64,000 nt of DNA from Clostridia bacterium (GCA_024653205.1 JANLFO010000001.1:1-64000); one strand, 5' to 3'. Positions 8,526 to 16,688 are shown, numbered from the stretch's first letter. Made by a program: numbers and translations. Notes: generated by a model from the sequence alone, not told the origin.

Positions 8526-9194
8526 TTGCTGAACCAGAAAGGCGCGGGAGGCCGCCGCGAAGGCGAGCTGGCCCGCTACGAGGAAATCGCCCTGATGCTG
8601 GCGGCGGACATCGCCCGCGGCCGCTACCGCGAGGGCGAGCGCATCTACGGCCGTTCGGTCCTGGCCGGCCAGTACAGCGTTTCCCCGGAAACCATCCGCA
8701 AGGCCGTGGCCCTGCTGCAGGCCCGGGAAGTGGTGGAAACGGTGGCCGGCAGCGGGATCATCGTGCTCTCGCGGCGGGCGGCCCAGAAGTTCGTGGAGGA
8801 CTTCGAGGAATTCTCCGCTCTGGAGAAGATGGAGAAGCGCCTGGACGAACTGCTGGAGCAGCGCAACCGCCTGAACGCGGAAATCGAGCACCTGACCCGC
8901 GAAATCGTGCACTATAAGGAAGCCCTCTTGAAGCAGATGCTGTACAACACCGAGGAGATCAAGGTGGGCAGCGGTTCGCCCCTGGTGGGGCAGAGCGTGC
9001 AGTCGGCCAACATCCGCGCCCTCACCGGGGTGACCGTGACCGCGGTGCGGCGGCGGGGGGTGCTTTTCGACTCTCCCGGGGAAGAGGTTACCCTGCAGCC
9101 GGGCGACGTACTGCTGGTGGTGGGGGATAAGGGGGGCAAGGAGAAACTGAGGGGTCTGGCCGCAGGGGCGGCCGAGGAGGCCGGAGAGATTTGA
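8526..9194 (+). CDS. GntR-RCK_C transcription regulator, BusR-like
   Basis: A 222-residue regulator: an N-terminal GntR-type winged helix (residues about 15-75, with YSVSPETIRKAVALLQAREV), a coiled coil (about 93-137, EKRLDELLEQRNRLNAEIEH) and a C-terminal TrkA_C/RCK_C domain (about 140-212, GQSVQSANIRALTGVTVTAV and VTLQPGDVLLVVGD). This layout is that of BusR of lactic bacteria, which binds c-di-AMP through RCK_C and represses an osmolyte transporter. Ligand binding here is inferred; no transporter is adjacent. TTG start after GAGGTGGAAAGGG. The stop overlaps the holA start (TTGA). Confidence 0.82.
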   Translation: MLNQKGAGGRREGELARYEEIALMLAADIARGRYREGERIYGRSVLAGQYSVSPETIRKAVALLQAREVVETVAGSGIIVLSRRAAQKFVEDFEEFSALEKMEKRLDELLEQRNRLNAEIEHLTREIVHYKEALLKQMLYNTEEIKVGSGSPLVGQSVQSANIRALTGVTVTAVRRRGVLFDSPGEEVTLQPGDVLLVVGDKGGKEKLRGLAAGAAEEAGEI

Positions 9195-10237
9195 AGTCTC
9201 AGGGGCTTACTCCGGGGAAGGTTCTGGCCCGGGCCCGCGAGGGCCGGCCGGAGCCTTTTTACCTTTTCTACGGTCCCGAGCGTTACCTTGTTCGCTTGGT
9301 GCTGGAGCGCCTGGCCGGCTGCCTGCCCGAGGAGGTGCGGGCCTTCAATTGCCTCTTTGCCGAAGGCGGGCAGCGGCCGGTAGCGGAACTGTTGGGCTGG
9401 ATCTCCACCTTTCCGGTGGGCGCTCCCTGGCGGCTTTTGGTGGTGCGGGACGAGGAGCTGCTCACCGGGAGATCCAGGCGCGAAGACGAGGAGGCCTACC
9501 TGAATTACCTCGCCCGGCCCGCACCGGCCGGCTGCCTGGTGCTGGTGGCCGGAGCGGAAGTAGATACGGCCGGGCGGCTCTACCGGGCCGCTGCCGCCGC
9601 CGGCCGCACGGTGGCCTTTGAGGCGCTGGAAGCCGGGGAAATGCGGCGCTGGGCCCGGGAGGAAGCCTCTGCCTACGGCAAGAGCCTGCGGCCGGATGCC
9701 CTGGCCTATCTGGTATCGGTTGCCGAAGGGGATCTGAGCTTCCTGCTGGGATCGGTGGCCAAGGCCTGCCTCTATGCGGGCGAGGCCAATGAGGTCGACC
9801 TGGCCGCCGTGCGCGAAGTGGTCTCGGCCACTCCTCAGGGCACCATCTTCAACCTGGTGGACGCGGCGGGTGAGGGAGATGCCGCCCGCGCCCTGGTCCT
9901 GCTGCGGCGGCTGCTGGACGGAGGCGAGGCACCCCTGCGGCTTTCCTACCTTCTGACCCGGCAGGTACGGCTGTTGCTGTGGGCGCGGCTGCTGGTGGCG
10001 GAGGGCAGGTCTTCGGCCGAGGTCGGCCGGCAGCTGGGGTTACCGGGTTTTGTGGCGGAAAGGCTCCTCCGGCAGATGCAGCGCTTCGATACGGACCGGC
10101 TGGAAGAAGCCCTGGAGGAACTCCTGGCCGTGGACGTGAGGCTGAAAAGCACCGGTCGGGATCCCCGGGCGGTGCTGGAAGAGGCAATCTGGTTTCTATG
10201 TAGGCCTGCTAGGGGGCTAGCAGGCCACCGCGGCTAG
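9191..10237 (+). CDS. holA: DNA polymerase III delta subunit
   Basis: Clamp-loader subunit that opens the sliding clamp. A 348-residue protein starting at TTG 9191, overlapping the previous stop by four bases. N-terminal PFYLFYGPERYLVRLVLERL is the family opening, with the degenerate AAA+ domain and the C-terminal collar (LRLSYLLTRQVRLLLWARLL) following. It is followed by convergent genes, with rpsT beyond, the classic holA-rpsT order. The last codons contain a perfect hairpin (10203-10226). Confidence 0.94.
   Translation: MKSQGLTPGKVLARAREGRPEPFYLFYGPERYLVRLVLERLAGCLPEEVRAFNCLFAEGGQRPVAELLGWISTFPVGAPWRLLVVRDEELLTGRSRREDEEAYLNYLARPAPAGCLVLVAGAEVDTAGRLYRAAAAAGRTVAFEALEAGEMRRWAREEASAYGKSLRPDALAYLVSVAEGDLSFLLGSVAKACLYAGEANEVDLAAVREVVSATPQGTIFNLVDAAGEGDAARALVLLRRLLDGGEAPLRLSYLLTRQVRLLLWARLLVAEGRSSAEVGRQLGLPGFVAERLLRQMQRFDTDRLEEALEELLAVDVRLKSTGRDPRAVLEEAIWFLCRPARGLAGHRG
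10203..10226. repeat. Perfect 10-bp hairpin at the 3' end of holA
   Basis: GGCCTGCTAG, loop GGGG, CTAGCAGGCC. It lies within the last codons of holA and just past the end of the convergent small gene, so it may act as a bidirectional transcription barrier. No T-tract follows on either strand. Confidence 0.55.
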
Positions 10238-10533
10238 CGGTCCTGGCGGGCCATCTGCTGTTCCCGCTGGATTTCCGCCTGGGTTTTGGAGGATCCGGGC
10301 TCGTCCTTGGCAGCGTTCTGCCAGGCCTGTTGGTTGCGGCGCTGCCGCTCCTGAGTGACTTGGGCGTTGTACTGCTCTTCCCGCCGGCTTTCGGCCGGGG
10401 TTTTGGCCGATCCCGGGCCGAGATCGGCGGCGGTTTCCCAGGCCTGGCGATTGCGCTGCTGCCGGGCCTGCTCGCGCTGCTGCTCGCGATTGATCTCGGC
10501 CTGCGTCTTCACCGAGCCCGCCTTGGGTGCCAA
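10234..10533 (-). CDS. Gln/Arg-rich repeat protein, possibly a gamma-type SASP-like spore protein
   Basis: A 99-residue hydrophilic protein built from repeats. Unit 1 starts KTQAEINREQQREQARQQRN, unit 2 starts KTPAESRREEQYNAQVTQER, and a final partial unit starts KTQAEIQREQQMARQDR. Linkers are AWETAADLGPGSA and AWQNAAKDEPGSS. There are almost no hydrophobic residues and no cysteine. Size, Q/N richness and repeats recall gamma-type small acid-soluble spore proteins, but their TEFASET motif is absent and arginine is unusually high. I prefer TTG 10533, nine nt after AAGGGGG; TTG 10542 is the alternative. Its stop shares CTAG with the convergent holA stop. Confidence 0.65.
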   Translation of the reverse strand: MAPKAGSVKTQAEINREQQREQARQQRNRQAWETAADLGPGSAKTPAESRREEQYNAQVTQERQRRNQQAWQNAAKDEPGSSKTQAEIQREQQMARQDR

Positions 10534-10621
10534 GCGGCTCAACCCCCTTCCCGGTATAGAGGTCTGAACTCCGGTTATAGTATGTGGTGGCGAGAAACAA
10601 AAAAACCGGTCGCCGTCTACC

Positions 10622-10666
10622 CAAGAAATGCAAAGCCGCAAGGACGTTTGCTCGCCTCCTTGCGGC
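10622..10666 (-). terminator. Rho-independent terminator of rpsT
   Basis: On the minus strand the stem GCCGCAAGGA / TCCTTGCGGC (10635-10644 with 10657-10666, 12-nt loop) is followed by TTTGCATTTCTT. It begins about 50 nt past the rpsT stop. Confidence 0.8.
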
Positions 10667-10712
10667 AGAAGACCCACGACCTGTGGCCCCGGCGCCGCGG
10701 GCTTTGGGCGGA

Positions 10713-10988
10713 CTAGGTTTGAGCGGTTTTCTTGTTAAAAAGCCTGTATAACAGCGACTTGCGGCGCGCGGCCGTATTCTTGTGCAGCACGCCCCGGGTA
10801 ACCGCCCTATCGATGACCCGAACCGCCTCGCGCAGCCGTTCCGACAGCAGTTGCCGGTCGTTCTGCTCCATGGCTTCACGGAAGCGCCGGATGGCGGTCC
10901 GGGTCCGGGACTTTACCGCCCGGTTGCGAAGGGCCCGGCGTTCCGCCTGCGCGGCCCGCTTGAGCGCCGACTTGTTCTTCTTGGCCAA
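10713..10988 (-). CDS. rpsT: 30S ribosomal protein S20
   Basis: Primary 16S rRNA-binding protein of the small subunit. The 91-residue product begins MAKKNKSALKRAAQAERRAL and ends with the LHKNTAARRKSLLYRLFNK motif. The start is TTG 10988: AGGAGGT lies at proper distance, and S20 proteins begin at this AKKNKSALKR block. A GTG four codons upstream would lie inside the ribosome-binding site. It has its own promoter and terminator. Confidence 0.97.
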   Translation of the reverse strand: MAKKNKSALKRAAQAERRALRNRAVKSRTRTAIRRFREAMEQNDRQLLSERLREAVRVIDRAVTRGVLHKNTAARRKSLLYRLFNKKTAQT

Positions 10989-11017
10989 GTGCGGTGTCAC
11001 CTCCTATTCGCCCTACC

Positions 11018-11046
11018 ATTTTAGCATCCCGGAACCCTTCTGGCAA
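11018..11046 (-). promoter_or_regulatory. rpsT promoter
   Basis: Minus strand TTGCCA (11041-11046), 17-bp spacer, TAAAAT (11018-11023), about 30 nt upstream of the S20 start. Confidence 0.7.
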
Positions 11047-11134
11047 CACCACCCGCCGCCGACTTGTCCAGAGTTTACCTCGGCCGGCGAGGCGGCCGGC
11101 GGGAACGGGAATTCCCCCGGCCGGGCCGGGGTCG

Positions 11135-12652
11135 TCAGGGCAGGGGAACGATCAGGTATCCTTCCCCGGCGTTTCCCAGGGCCTCGTAGCGGCCGGCCAG
11201 GTAGAAGTAGCCCACCAGGGCGGCGGTGAGCGCGTCCAATTGGTGGTGGCTCGGCCGCCGGCCTCGGGCCGGCAGGCGCACCCCGGCGTCTACCAGCGCC
11301 CGGTGTAGTCCCTCCAGGTCCGCCCGCTTGCGCGGCCAGCCCAGGATGTCCTGGGCGGCTCCCGGGTAGCACTCGATGACCTCCTTTCCTTCCCGGCGCA
11401 GCCGCTCGGCCAGGCGCATGCCCCGGAGGGTGAGCCCGCGCATCTTTTCGATCAGGCAGGGATACACTCTGATGCCCCGGCGGACGAGGACCCGCTCGCA
11501 TTCACGGGTGAGACCGTGAACGCGGCACGGGCAGGAGTCGCTGGTGCAGCAGCGCCCGGCCGGCAGGCTCAGGGGAGCATCGATGGACACCAGTTCGGCC
11601 CCGGCGGCCCGGACCAGTCGCATTATTTCCTCGTCGGTCGCGGCCCGCGCGAGGTCGGCCTCCTCGCCTCTCAGCAGGCAGAAGCCCGTCTCCCGGGCTT
11701 CGGTGGCCGCCAGGTCTATCCCTACCGCCGCCGGAACCCGCCCGCGGGCCTCGATTTGCCGGATCAGCCCGGGAACCAGCAGGGGGTGCCGGCCGGAGGC
11801 ACAGGCTGCGGCCGGACCGGGTTCTCCGGGCAGCGGCCGCCCGAAGGCATCGGGCAGGTACGGGAGGGCGTCGGGGGCCGGGCCGGAAGAGAAAGCCGGG
11901 TCGGGCGAAAAGCCGGCCTCGCGGGCCTTGAGGGCATAGACCAGGTCCATGAGCCGGGCCAGGTTGACCGTATCGCAGCGGTTGTAGAGCAGCAGCCGGT
12001 CAAGGGCATCCCGGTCCCCGTCCTGGAAACGCCGCCACAGCACCACCGCCTGGTGGCCGTCTATATCCCGTACCGTCTCCGGCCGGGAAATGCCGAGCCT
12101 GGCCTCGATGCGTTTGAGCGGCCCGCCCAGGCCCAGACCTTTCAGCAGGTAGCGCAGGTCGAGGTGAATGGGGGGAAGGAGTATTCCCGGGAACTCCCGG
12201 CGCAGGAAGCTCAGGTCGAAGAGGGTGCCGTTAAAGGTCACCAGGATTGCGAAGCCCCGCAGGTAGTCGGCCGCAGCCTCCAGATCCGCTCCCCTGACGA
12301 AGGCCCGGGCTCCGCCGGCGTCGCAGCAGCCGATCACCGTTACCCGGTCGTAGTAGGGCGACAGACCGGTGGTCTCCAGGTCAAGGAACACCGTCCGGGC
12401 CCTAAACTCGGCGTAGGCGCGCCAGTGTTCCCGGCGGGGCAGGTGGCGGGCGAAGAACGCCGCCTGCTGCCGGGCCAACGCCTCTTCCGCCCGCGAAAGG
12501 TATTCCCGGGCCGCCGCCTGCTGGCGGCGGTTGAGCCCTGCCGCGCCCAGCCCGGACCGCAGATCGTTCCAGGTGAGGATCCGGCGCTGCCAGAGCCGGT
12601 TTTCCGTGTGCCGGCCTATGCCGGGGATGAAGATGAAAGAGTGCCGCAGCAT
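11135..12652 (-). CDS. Ribonuclease H-like (YprB-type) exonuclease fused to a DUF429 domain
   Basis: A 505-residue two-domain protein. Residues about 85-245 are a DEDD-type RNase H-like domain of the YprB family: TVFLDLETTG with Asp91 and Glu93, ILVTFNGTLFDLSFL with Asp146, and LLYNRCDTVNLARL with Asp227. A Pro/Ala-rich linker follows (about 248-305). From about residue 309 a DUF429 domain starts (AVGIDLAATEARETGFCLL, then VSIDAPLSLP, EVIECYPGAAQDILGWPRKR, SHHQLDALTAALVGYFY). DUF429 is itself RNase H-fold-like with unknown substrate. A cysteine cluster (CCTSDSCPC) lies between. Both halves keep their key residues, so this looks like a real fusion rather than an assembly error. Confidence 0.85.
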   Translation of the reverse strand: MLRHSFIFIPGIGRHTENRLWQRRILTWNDLRSGLGAAGLNRRQQAAAREYLSRAEEALARQQAAFFARHLPRREHWRAYAEFRARTVFLDLETTGLSPYYDRVTVIGCCDAGGARAFVRGADLEAAADYLRGFAILVTFNGTLFDLSFLRREFPGILLPPIHLDLRYLLKGLGLGGPLKRIEARLGISRPETVRDIDGHQAVVLWRRFQDGDRDALDRLLLYNRCDTVNLARLMDLVYALKAREAGFSPDPAFSSGPAPDALPYLPDAFGRPLPGEPGPAAACASGRHPLLVPGLIRQIEARGRVPAAVGIDLAATEARETGFCLLRGEEADLARAATDEEIMRLVRAAGAELVSIDAPLSLPAGRCCTSDSCPCRVHGLTRECERVLVRRGIRVYPCLIEKMRGLTLRGMRLAERLRREGKEVIECYPGAAQDILGWPRKRADLEGLHRALVDAGVRLPARGRRPSHHQLDALTAALVGYFYLAGRYEALGNAGEGYLIVPLP

Positions 12653-12730
12653 GGTCTACCTCTCGGCCTGAATAATACGCCTGTGCACGGCGTGCGGCAA
12701 CCCTGGCCCGAACGGTGATTCCTCCGGCTC

Positions 12731-12939
12731 CACCCGGCGGTCCTGGTTCCCCCGAGCACCTAAAGCGTGCCGGGCACCGAACTCGGCGAGGGCGGAGGCG
12801 GGCCGGAGGCCAAGGATGGCCGAAGCCGCGCCGGCGCCACGGACGGCGCCTAAGCGGCGTGCCCGCCGGAGGGCGAAGCCCGAGCCCTAGTTCGGTCGGC
12901 AAAGCGACCGGTACAAGGGGGAACCCGGACCGCCGGGTG
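12731..12939. repeat. Dispersed palindromic element, copy A
   Basis: A full 209-bp copy. The arms 12731-12753 and 12917-12939 are 23-bp inverted repeats with one mismatch. Inside are the shared blocks seen in the other copies: TACCTAAAGC-type left block (here GCACCTAAAGCG), CCGAACTCGGCGAGG, GGCGGGCCGGAGGCC, GGCGCC pairs, and the right hairpin GGTCGGCAAAGCGACC. It lies between the divergent RNase H-DUF429 and holin-like genes. Confidence 0.85.
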
Positions 12940-13066
12940 GAGTAACGCTGAACGGCCGCCGGTTTTGGCTGTTGAGCACGGTACTGCCGGTCGTTCGAGG
13001 CTCCCAGTTGATGGTATAATTCCGTCCCTTGCCGGTCAAGCTAATAGCGGGAAGGAGGTGTAGCCT

Positions 13067-13405
13067 GTGGGCAAAGTGCTGGCGGTAGTAATCCGCTTCC
13101 TGGTGTCGGCGCTGGTCCTGCTGCTTATCGGGTGGTTCCTGCCCGGGATACGGGTGGCGGGCTTCACCGGAGCGCTCATAGCGGCGGTGGTGATCGCCGC
13201 TCTGGGATACCTGGTGGAGACCGTGCTGGGGCCTAAGATTTCCCCCCGCAGCCGGGGCCTCGTGGGGTTCATCACCGCCGCCGTGGTCATCTACGTGGCC
13301 CAGTTCATAGTGCCGGCCTACTTGTCGGTGAACATTCTCGGCGCGCTGCTCGCAGCCCTGGTGATCGGCGTCGTGGATACCTTTGTACCCACCGCTCTAC
13401 GCTAG
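13067..13405 (+). CDS. Phage holin family 4 (YvlD-like) membrane protein
   Basis: A 112-residue membrane protein with four hydrophobic helices: FLVSALVLLLIGWFL, ALIAAVVIAALGYLV, LVGFITAAVVIYVAQFIVP and ILGALLAALVIGVVDTFV. It matches the YvlD/'phage holin family' group of Bacillota, which despite its name is mostly chromosomal and not tied to phage; function is unknown. GTG start after GAAGGAGGTG. Its position between rpsT and spoIIP is where gpr normally lies. It is bracketed by copies A and B of the palindromic element. Confidence 0.82.
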   Translation: MGKVLAVVIRFLVSALVLLLIGWFLPGIRVAGFTGALIAAVVIAALGYLVETVLGPKISPRSRGLVGFITAAVVIYVAQFIVPAYLSVNILGALLAALVIGVVDTFVPTALR

Positions 13406-13479
13406 TCGCAGGTGGAGGCGGATGAAACGCAGGACGCGGCCCTTAACCGGGCCGCATTCCTTATGACTCGTGCTTTTTG

Positions 13480-13691
13480 CCCCGGCAGTCCTGGTTTCTC
13501 CGGGTACCTAAAGCGTGCCGGGCACCGAACTCGGCGAGGGCGAGGGTGGAGGCGGGCCGGAGGCCACGGACGGCCGCAGCGGCGGGGCGCCACGGACGGC
13601 GCCTCCGCCGGTAGCCCGCCGGAGCCCGAAGGTCGAGCCCTAGTTCGGTCGGCTAAGCGACCGGTACAAGGGGAAACCAGGACTGCCGGGG
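13480..13691. repeat. Dispersed palindromic element, copy B
   Basis: A full 212-bp copy. The arms CCCCGGCAGTCCTGGTTTC (13480-13498) and its exact complement (13673-13691) give a perfect 19-bp terminal stem. Internal blocks match copy A, including CGTGCCGGGCACCGAACTCG and the right hairpin GGTCGGCTAAGCGACC. It lies between the holin-like gene and spoIIP. Confidence 0.88.
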
Positions 13692-13781
13692 ACAGTGGGG
13701 CAACCGGGCCGAGGCCCACCTGACGGTACTATAACCGGCAGGCGGCGCATAGACTGGGGTAGGAGAAACGGGGGGACAAGA

Positions 13782-14768
13782 GTGCGCCTCTACCTGGTCT
13801 TGCGCCGCCGTCGCCTCTTCGCGGCGGCCCTGCTACTGCTGATCGGGTCCCTACTTCTCTTCGGCGTTCCCCGCCTTTCCTGGCCGCGCACGGATCTCCC
13901 GGTTAGCTGGGGCAAACGCATTTTGACCTCGGTGCTCCCGCTCCCGGGTTCGGAGCCCGTGCTCGCCTCCTGGTCTTCCGGTTGGAGCGGCGTGGACCTG
14001 AGGACCCCGCAGGGGTGGCTTCAGGTGCAGATGCCCGCGCTTTCTACCGGCCGGGGAGAGGCCCTGCCGGCCGCGGGGCGCTATAACCCGGAGGAGGAGG
14101 AAGAAGAAGAGGTCTCGCCCCGCCCCGGTATACCCCTGGAGCCGGTGAATCCGGTGCTTCCTCCTACCGGACAAGCCGAGGAGGTAGAGCTGTTCATCTA
14201 TACTACCCATAACGCGGAAAGCTACCTGCCTGACTACGGGGTGGCCAGGGTTTCTCCGGGGACTTCGGGCGGGGTGACCCGGGCGGCGGCCGCCCTGGCG
14301 TCGGCCCTGGAGAGAGAAGGGGTGCGGGTGGTGCTTTCTCCGGCCATCCACGATTACCCCGAGCTTACCGGCGCCTACGCCCGCTCTGAGGTCACCGTCA
14401 AGGCGGCTCTGGCCGCCTACCCGAATCTGGCGGCAGTCATCGACGTGCACCGGGACGCCGGCGATCGTCCGGTGACCGCGACGATAGAGGGGCGGGAGGT
14501 GGCGCAGGTGCTCCTGGTGGTGGGCTCCAACCTGCGCTTGTCCCATCCCACCTGGGAAGAAAACCTGGCCTTCGCCCGCCGGGTGGAGACCAGGATGGAG
14601 CAGCTCTATCCGGGCCTCTGCCGGGGGGTGAGGGTTCAGAGCGGGCGCTACAACCAGCACCTGCACCCGCAGGCCCTGCTGGTGGAGATCGGCAACCAGC
14701 ACAATACTCTGGAGCAGGTGGAGGCGGCGGCCGGACTGCTCGCCCGGGTATTAAAAGAAGTAATCTGA
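13782..14768 (+). CDS. spoIIP: Stage II sporulation protein P
   Basis: Peptidoglycan amidase/endopeptidase that works with SpoIID and SpoIIM during engulfment of the forespore. The 328-residue product has an N-terminal membrane anchor (RLFAAALLLLIGSLLLFGVP), an acidic low-complexity stretch of glutamates, and the catalytic domain with FIYTTHNAESYLPDYG, VIDVHRDAGDRP and LLVEIGNQHNTLEQV, which supply the metal-binding His and Glu residues. I chose GTG 13782 because a longer upstream frame has no family similarity; a GGGGG run gives the ribosome site. Confidence 0.94.
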   Translation: MRLYLVLRRRRLFAAALLLLIGSLLLFGVPRLSWPRTDLPVSWGKRILTSVLPLPGSEPVLASWSSGWSGVDLRTPQGWLQVQMPALSTGRGEALPAAGRYNPEEEEEEEVSPRPGIPLEPVNPVLPPTGQAEEVELFIYTTHNAESYLPDYGVARVSPGTSGGVTRAAAALASALEREGVRVVLSPAIHDYPELTGAYARSEVTVKAALAAYPNLAAVIDVHRDAGDRPVTATIEGREVAQVLLVVGSNLRLSHPTWEENLAFARRVETRMEQLYPGLCRGVRVQSGRYNQHLHPQALLVEIGNQHNTLEQVEAAAGLLARVLKEVI

Positions 14769-14812
14769 TGGTATAATTAGGGGCGTGATCGGAGCAAGGG
14801 AGACGGGTCTGG

Positions 14813-16375
14813 GTGAGAGGTAGCCAGGGAACGGCGGGCGCCGCGGGACTGTTGACGGCCGCCATGGTCGCCTCTCGCCTATTGGGCTACGTGCGCGAGG
14901 TCCTTCTCTATGCCCGCTTCGGGCAGAACAACCTTACCGATGCCTATCAGGCGGCCTTTTCCATCCCCGATTTTCTCTACCTGCTGCTGGTGGGGGGAGC
15001 CCTGAGCTCGGCCTTCATACCCGTATTTGCGGGATATTTGGCCACCGACCGGGAAGAGGAGGCCTGGAAGGTGGCCAGCACCGTCTTCAACTTCGTCATT
15101 CTCATGATGCTGGTGGGCATCGGTCTGGGGCTGATCTACACCCCGCAGCTGGTGCGGCTTCTGGTGCCGGGCTTTGACGCCGAAACCATGCGGCTGACGG
15201 TAAAGCTCACCCGCATCATGTTTGCCCAGGCTTTCTTCATGGCCTTAAGCGGCGTGGCCATGGGCGTGCTCTATTCGTACCGGTATTTCACCGCCACCGC
15301 CCTTTCCGCGGTGCTCTACAACCTGGGGATTATCCTGGTGGGCTGGTTCCTCTCCCCCTATCTGGGCATTACCGCTTTTTCTCTGGGAGTGGTAGTGGGC
15401 GCGGTGGCGGGATTTGCCGTGCAGGTGCCGCCTCTGTTGCGCTACGGGGTGCGCTACCATTTCAGCCTTAACCTCGGCCATCCCGGGGTACGGAAGATCT
15501 GGCGTTTGATGGTGCCGGTCCTGATAAGCCTGTCCGTCACCCAGCTCAACCTGTTCGTGAACCAGAACCTGGCCTCCCACCTGGCCGAAGGACTGGTGGC
15601 CGCGCTGCGCACCGCCCAGCGGCTGATGCAGCTCCCCATCGGCACGCTGGGCGTGGCCCTGGCGGTGGCCAGCTTCCCCAACCTTACCATCCAGGCGGCC
15701 CAGGGCCGGTACGACGACTACCGCCGCACCCTCTCCCTGGGCCTGCGCTCCCTGGTCTTCCTCCTGGTCCCGGCCAGCCTGGGCCTGATCGCCCTGCGGG
15801 TACCCATAGTGCGCCTGCTCTTCGAGCAGGGGAAGTTCACCCCGGAGGATACCCTGGCCACCGCCCAGGCCCTGCTCTTCTACTCCCTGGGCATCGTGGC
15901 CTACGGGTGCATCCAGGTGCTGAACCGCTCCTTCTACGCCCTTCAGGACACCACCACCCCCATGGTGGCCGGGGTGGCGGCCATCGGCCTCAATATCTGG
16001 CTGAACGTGAGCCTGGTGGGACCCCTCGGTCACGGCGGCCTCGCCCTGGCCTACTCCCTGGCCGGCGGGTTCAACTTCGTGCTGCTTCTGCTCCTCTTGC
16101 GGCGACGCTTGGGCCGAATAGGCGGGCGGGCCCTGGCCACCTCGGGGCTCAAGAGCCTCCTGGCCGGCACGGTGGCGGTGCTGGGCGCCTGGGTGGTCGC
16201 CGGGCACCTGGAGCCGTACGCCCTGCTCGCGGGCAAGCTGGGTCAGGCACAGCAGGTGGGTGCGGCTATAGGCCTGGCCCTGCTGGTATTCGTGCTGGCC
16301 GCGGTGGCGATGCGCATGGAGGAAGTGGGCCAGGTCTGGGAGGTAGTGAAGCGCCGCCTGGGCCGCCAGCCCTAG
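14813..16375 (+). CDS. murJ: Lipid II flippase MurJ
   Basis: A 520-residue MATE-like polytopic protein, about 14 helices, that moves lipid II across the membrane for peptidoglycan synthesis. Opening AAGLLTAAMVASRLLGYVRE and the RFGQNNLTDAYQAAFSIPDF segment are characteristic, and VRLLFEQGKFTPEDT appears in the second half. GTG start. A TATAAT lies at 14772-14777 upstream with no good -35. It separates spoIIP from lepA, which is not the most common arrangement; a role in spore cortex synthesis is possible but inferred. Confidence 0.93.
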   Translation: MRGSQGTAGAAGLLTAAMVASRLLGYVREVLLYARFGQNNLTDAYQAAFSIPDFLYLLLVGGALSSAFIPVFAGYLATDREEEAWKVASTVFNFVILMMLVGIGLGLIYTPQLVRLLVPGFDAETMRLTVKLTRIMFAQAFFMALSGVAMGVLYSYRYFTATALSAVLYNLGIILVGWFLSPYLGITAFSLGVVVGAVAGFAVQVPPLLRYGVRYHFSLNLGHPGVRKIWRLMVPVLISLSVTQLNLFVNQNLASHLAEGLVAALRTAQRLMQLPIGTLGVALAVASFPNLTIQAAQGRYDDYRRTLSLGLRSLVFLLVPASLGLIALRVPIVRLLFEQGKFTPEDTLATAQALLFYSLGIVAYGCIQVLNRSFYALQDTTTPMVAGVAAIGLNIWLNVSLVGPLGHGGLALAYSLAGGFNFVLLLLLLRRRLGRIGGRALATSGLKSLLAGTVAVLGAWVVAGHLEPYALLAGKLGQAQQVGAAIGLALLVFVLAAVAMRMEEVGQVWEVVKRRLGRQP

Positions 16376-16412
16376 AGACGCCTTGGCGATCCGGCGGTTG
16401 GGCTGCCTCAGG

Positions 16413-16624
16413 GTCGGCGGTCCTGGTTTCTCCGAGTACCTAAAGCCTCGCCGGGCACCGAACTCGGCGAGGGCGAGCGTGGAGGCGGGCCGGAGGCCAC
16501 GGAAGGCCGAAGCCGCGCCGGCGCCATGGATGGCGCCTAAGCGGGGAGCCCGCCGGAGCCCGAAGCACGAGCCCTAGTTCGGTCGGCGAAGCGACCGGTA
16601 CGAGGGGGAACCAGGACCGCCGGC
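16413..16624. repeat. Dispersed palindromic element, copy C
   Basis: A full 212-bp copy. The perfect core of the terminal stem is CGGCGGTCCTGGTT (16415-16428) with AACCAGGACCGCCG (16609-16622). Internal hairpin 1 is perfect: CCTCGCCG (16446-16453) with CGGCGAGG (16465-16472). Hairpin 3 is GGTCG-GCGAAG-CGACC (16581-16596). It ends 36 nt before the lepA promoter. Confidence 0.88.
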
Positions 16625-16659
16625 ACGATAGCCCGGGGAGATGCCAAAGACCGGCCTCC

Positions 16660-16688
16660 TTGTTGCCCCCCGGGGCCAATGTTATAAT
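16660..16688 (+). promoter_or_regulatory. lepA promoter
   Basis: TTGTTG (16660-16665), 17-bp spacer, perfect TATAAT (16683-16688), about 30 nt upstream of the lepA start and directly after palindromic element C. Confidence 0.75.

Noticed and set aside
10555-10590. Sigma-E/K or sigma-G promoter (CATACTATA) before the repeat protein gene
   Set aside because: The -10-like word fits, but no matching -35 lies at 16-18 bp, so I did not call it.
12402-12945. Arg/Pro-rich open frames inside and around the palindromic elements
   Set aside because: Similar frames recur in every copy because the DNA repeats. They lack ribosome sites and a consistent start, and break at indels between copies.
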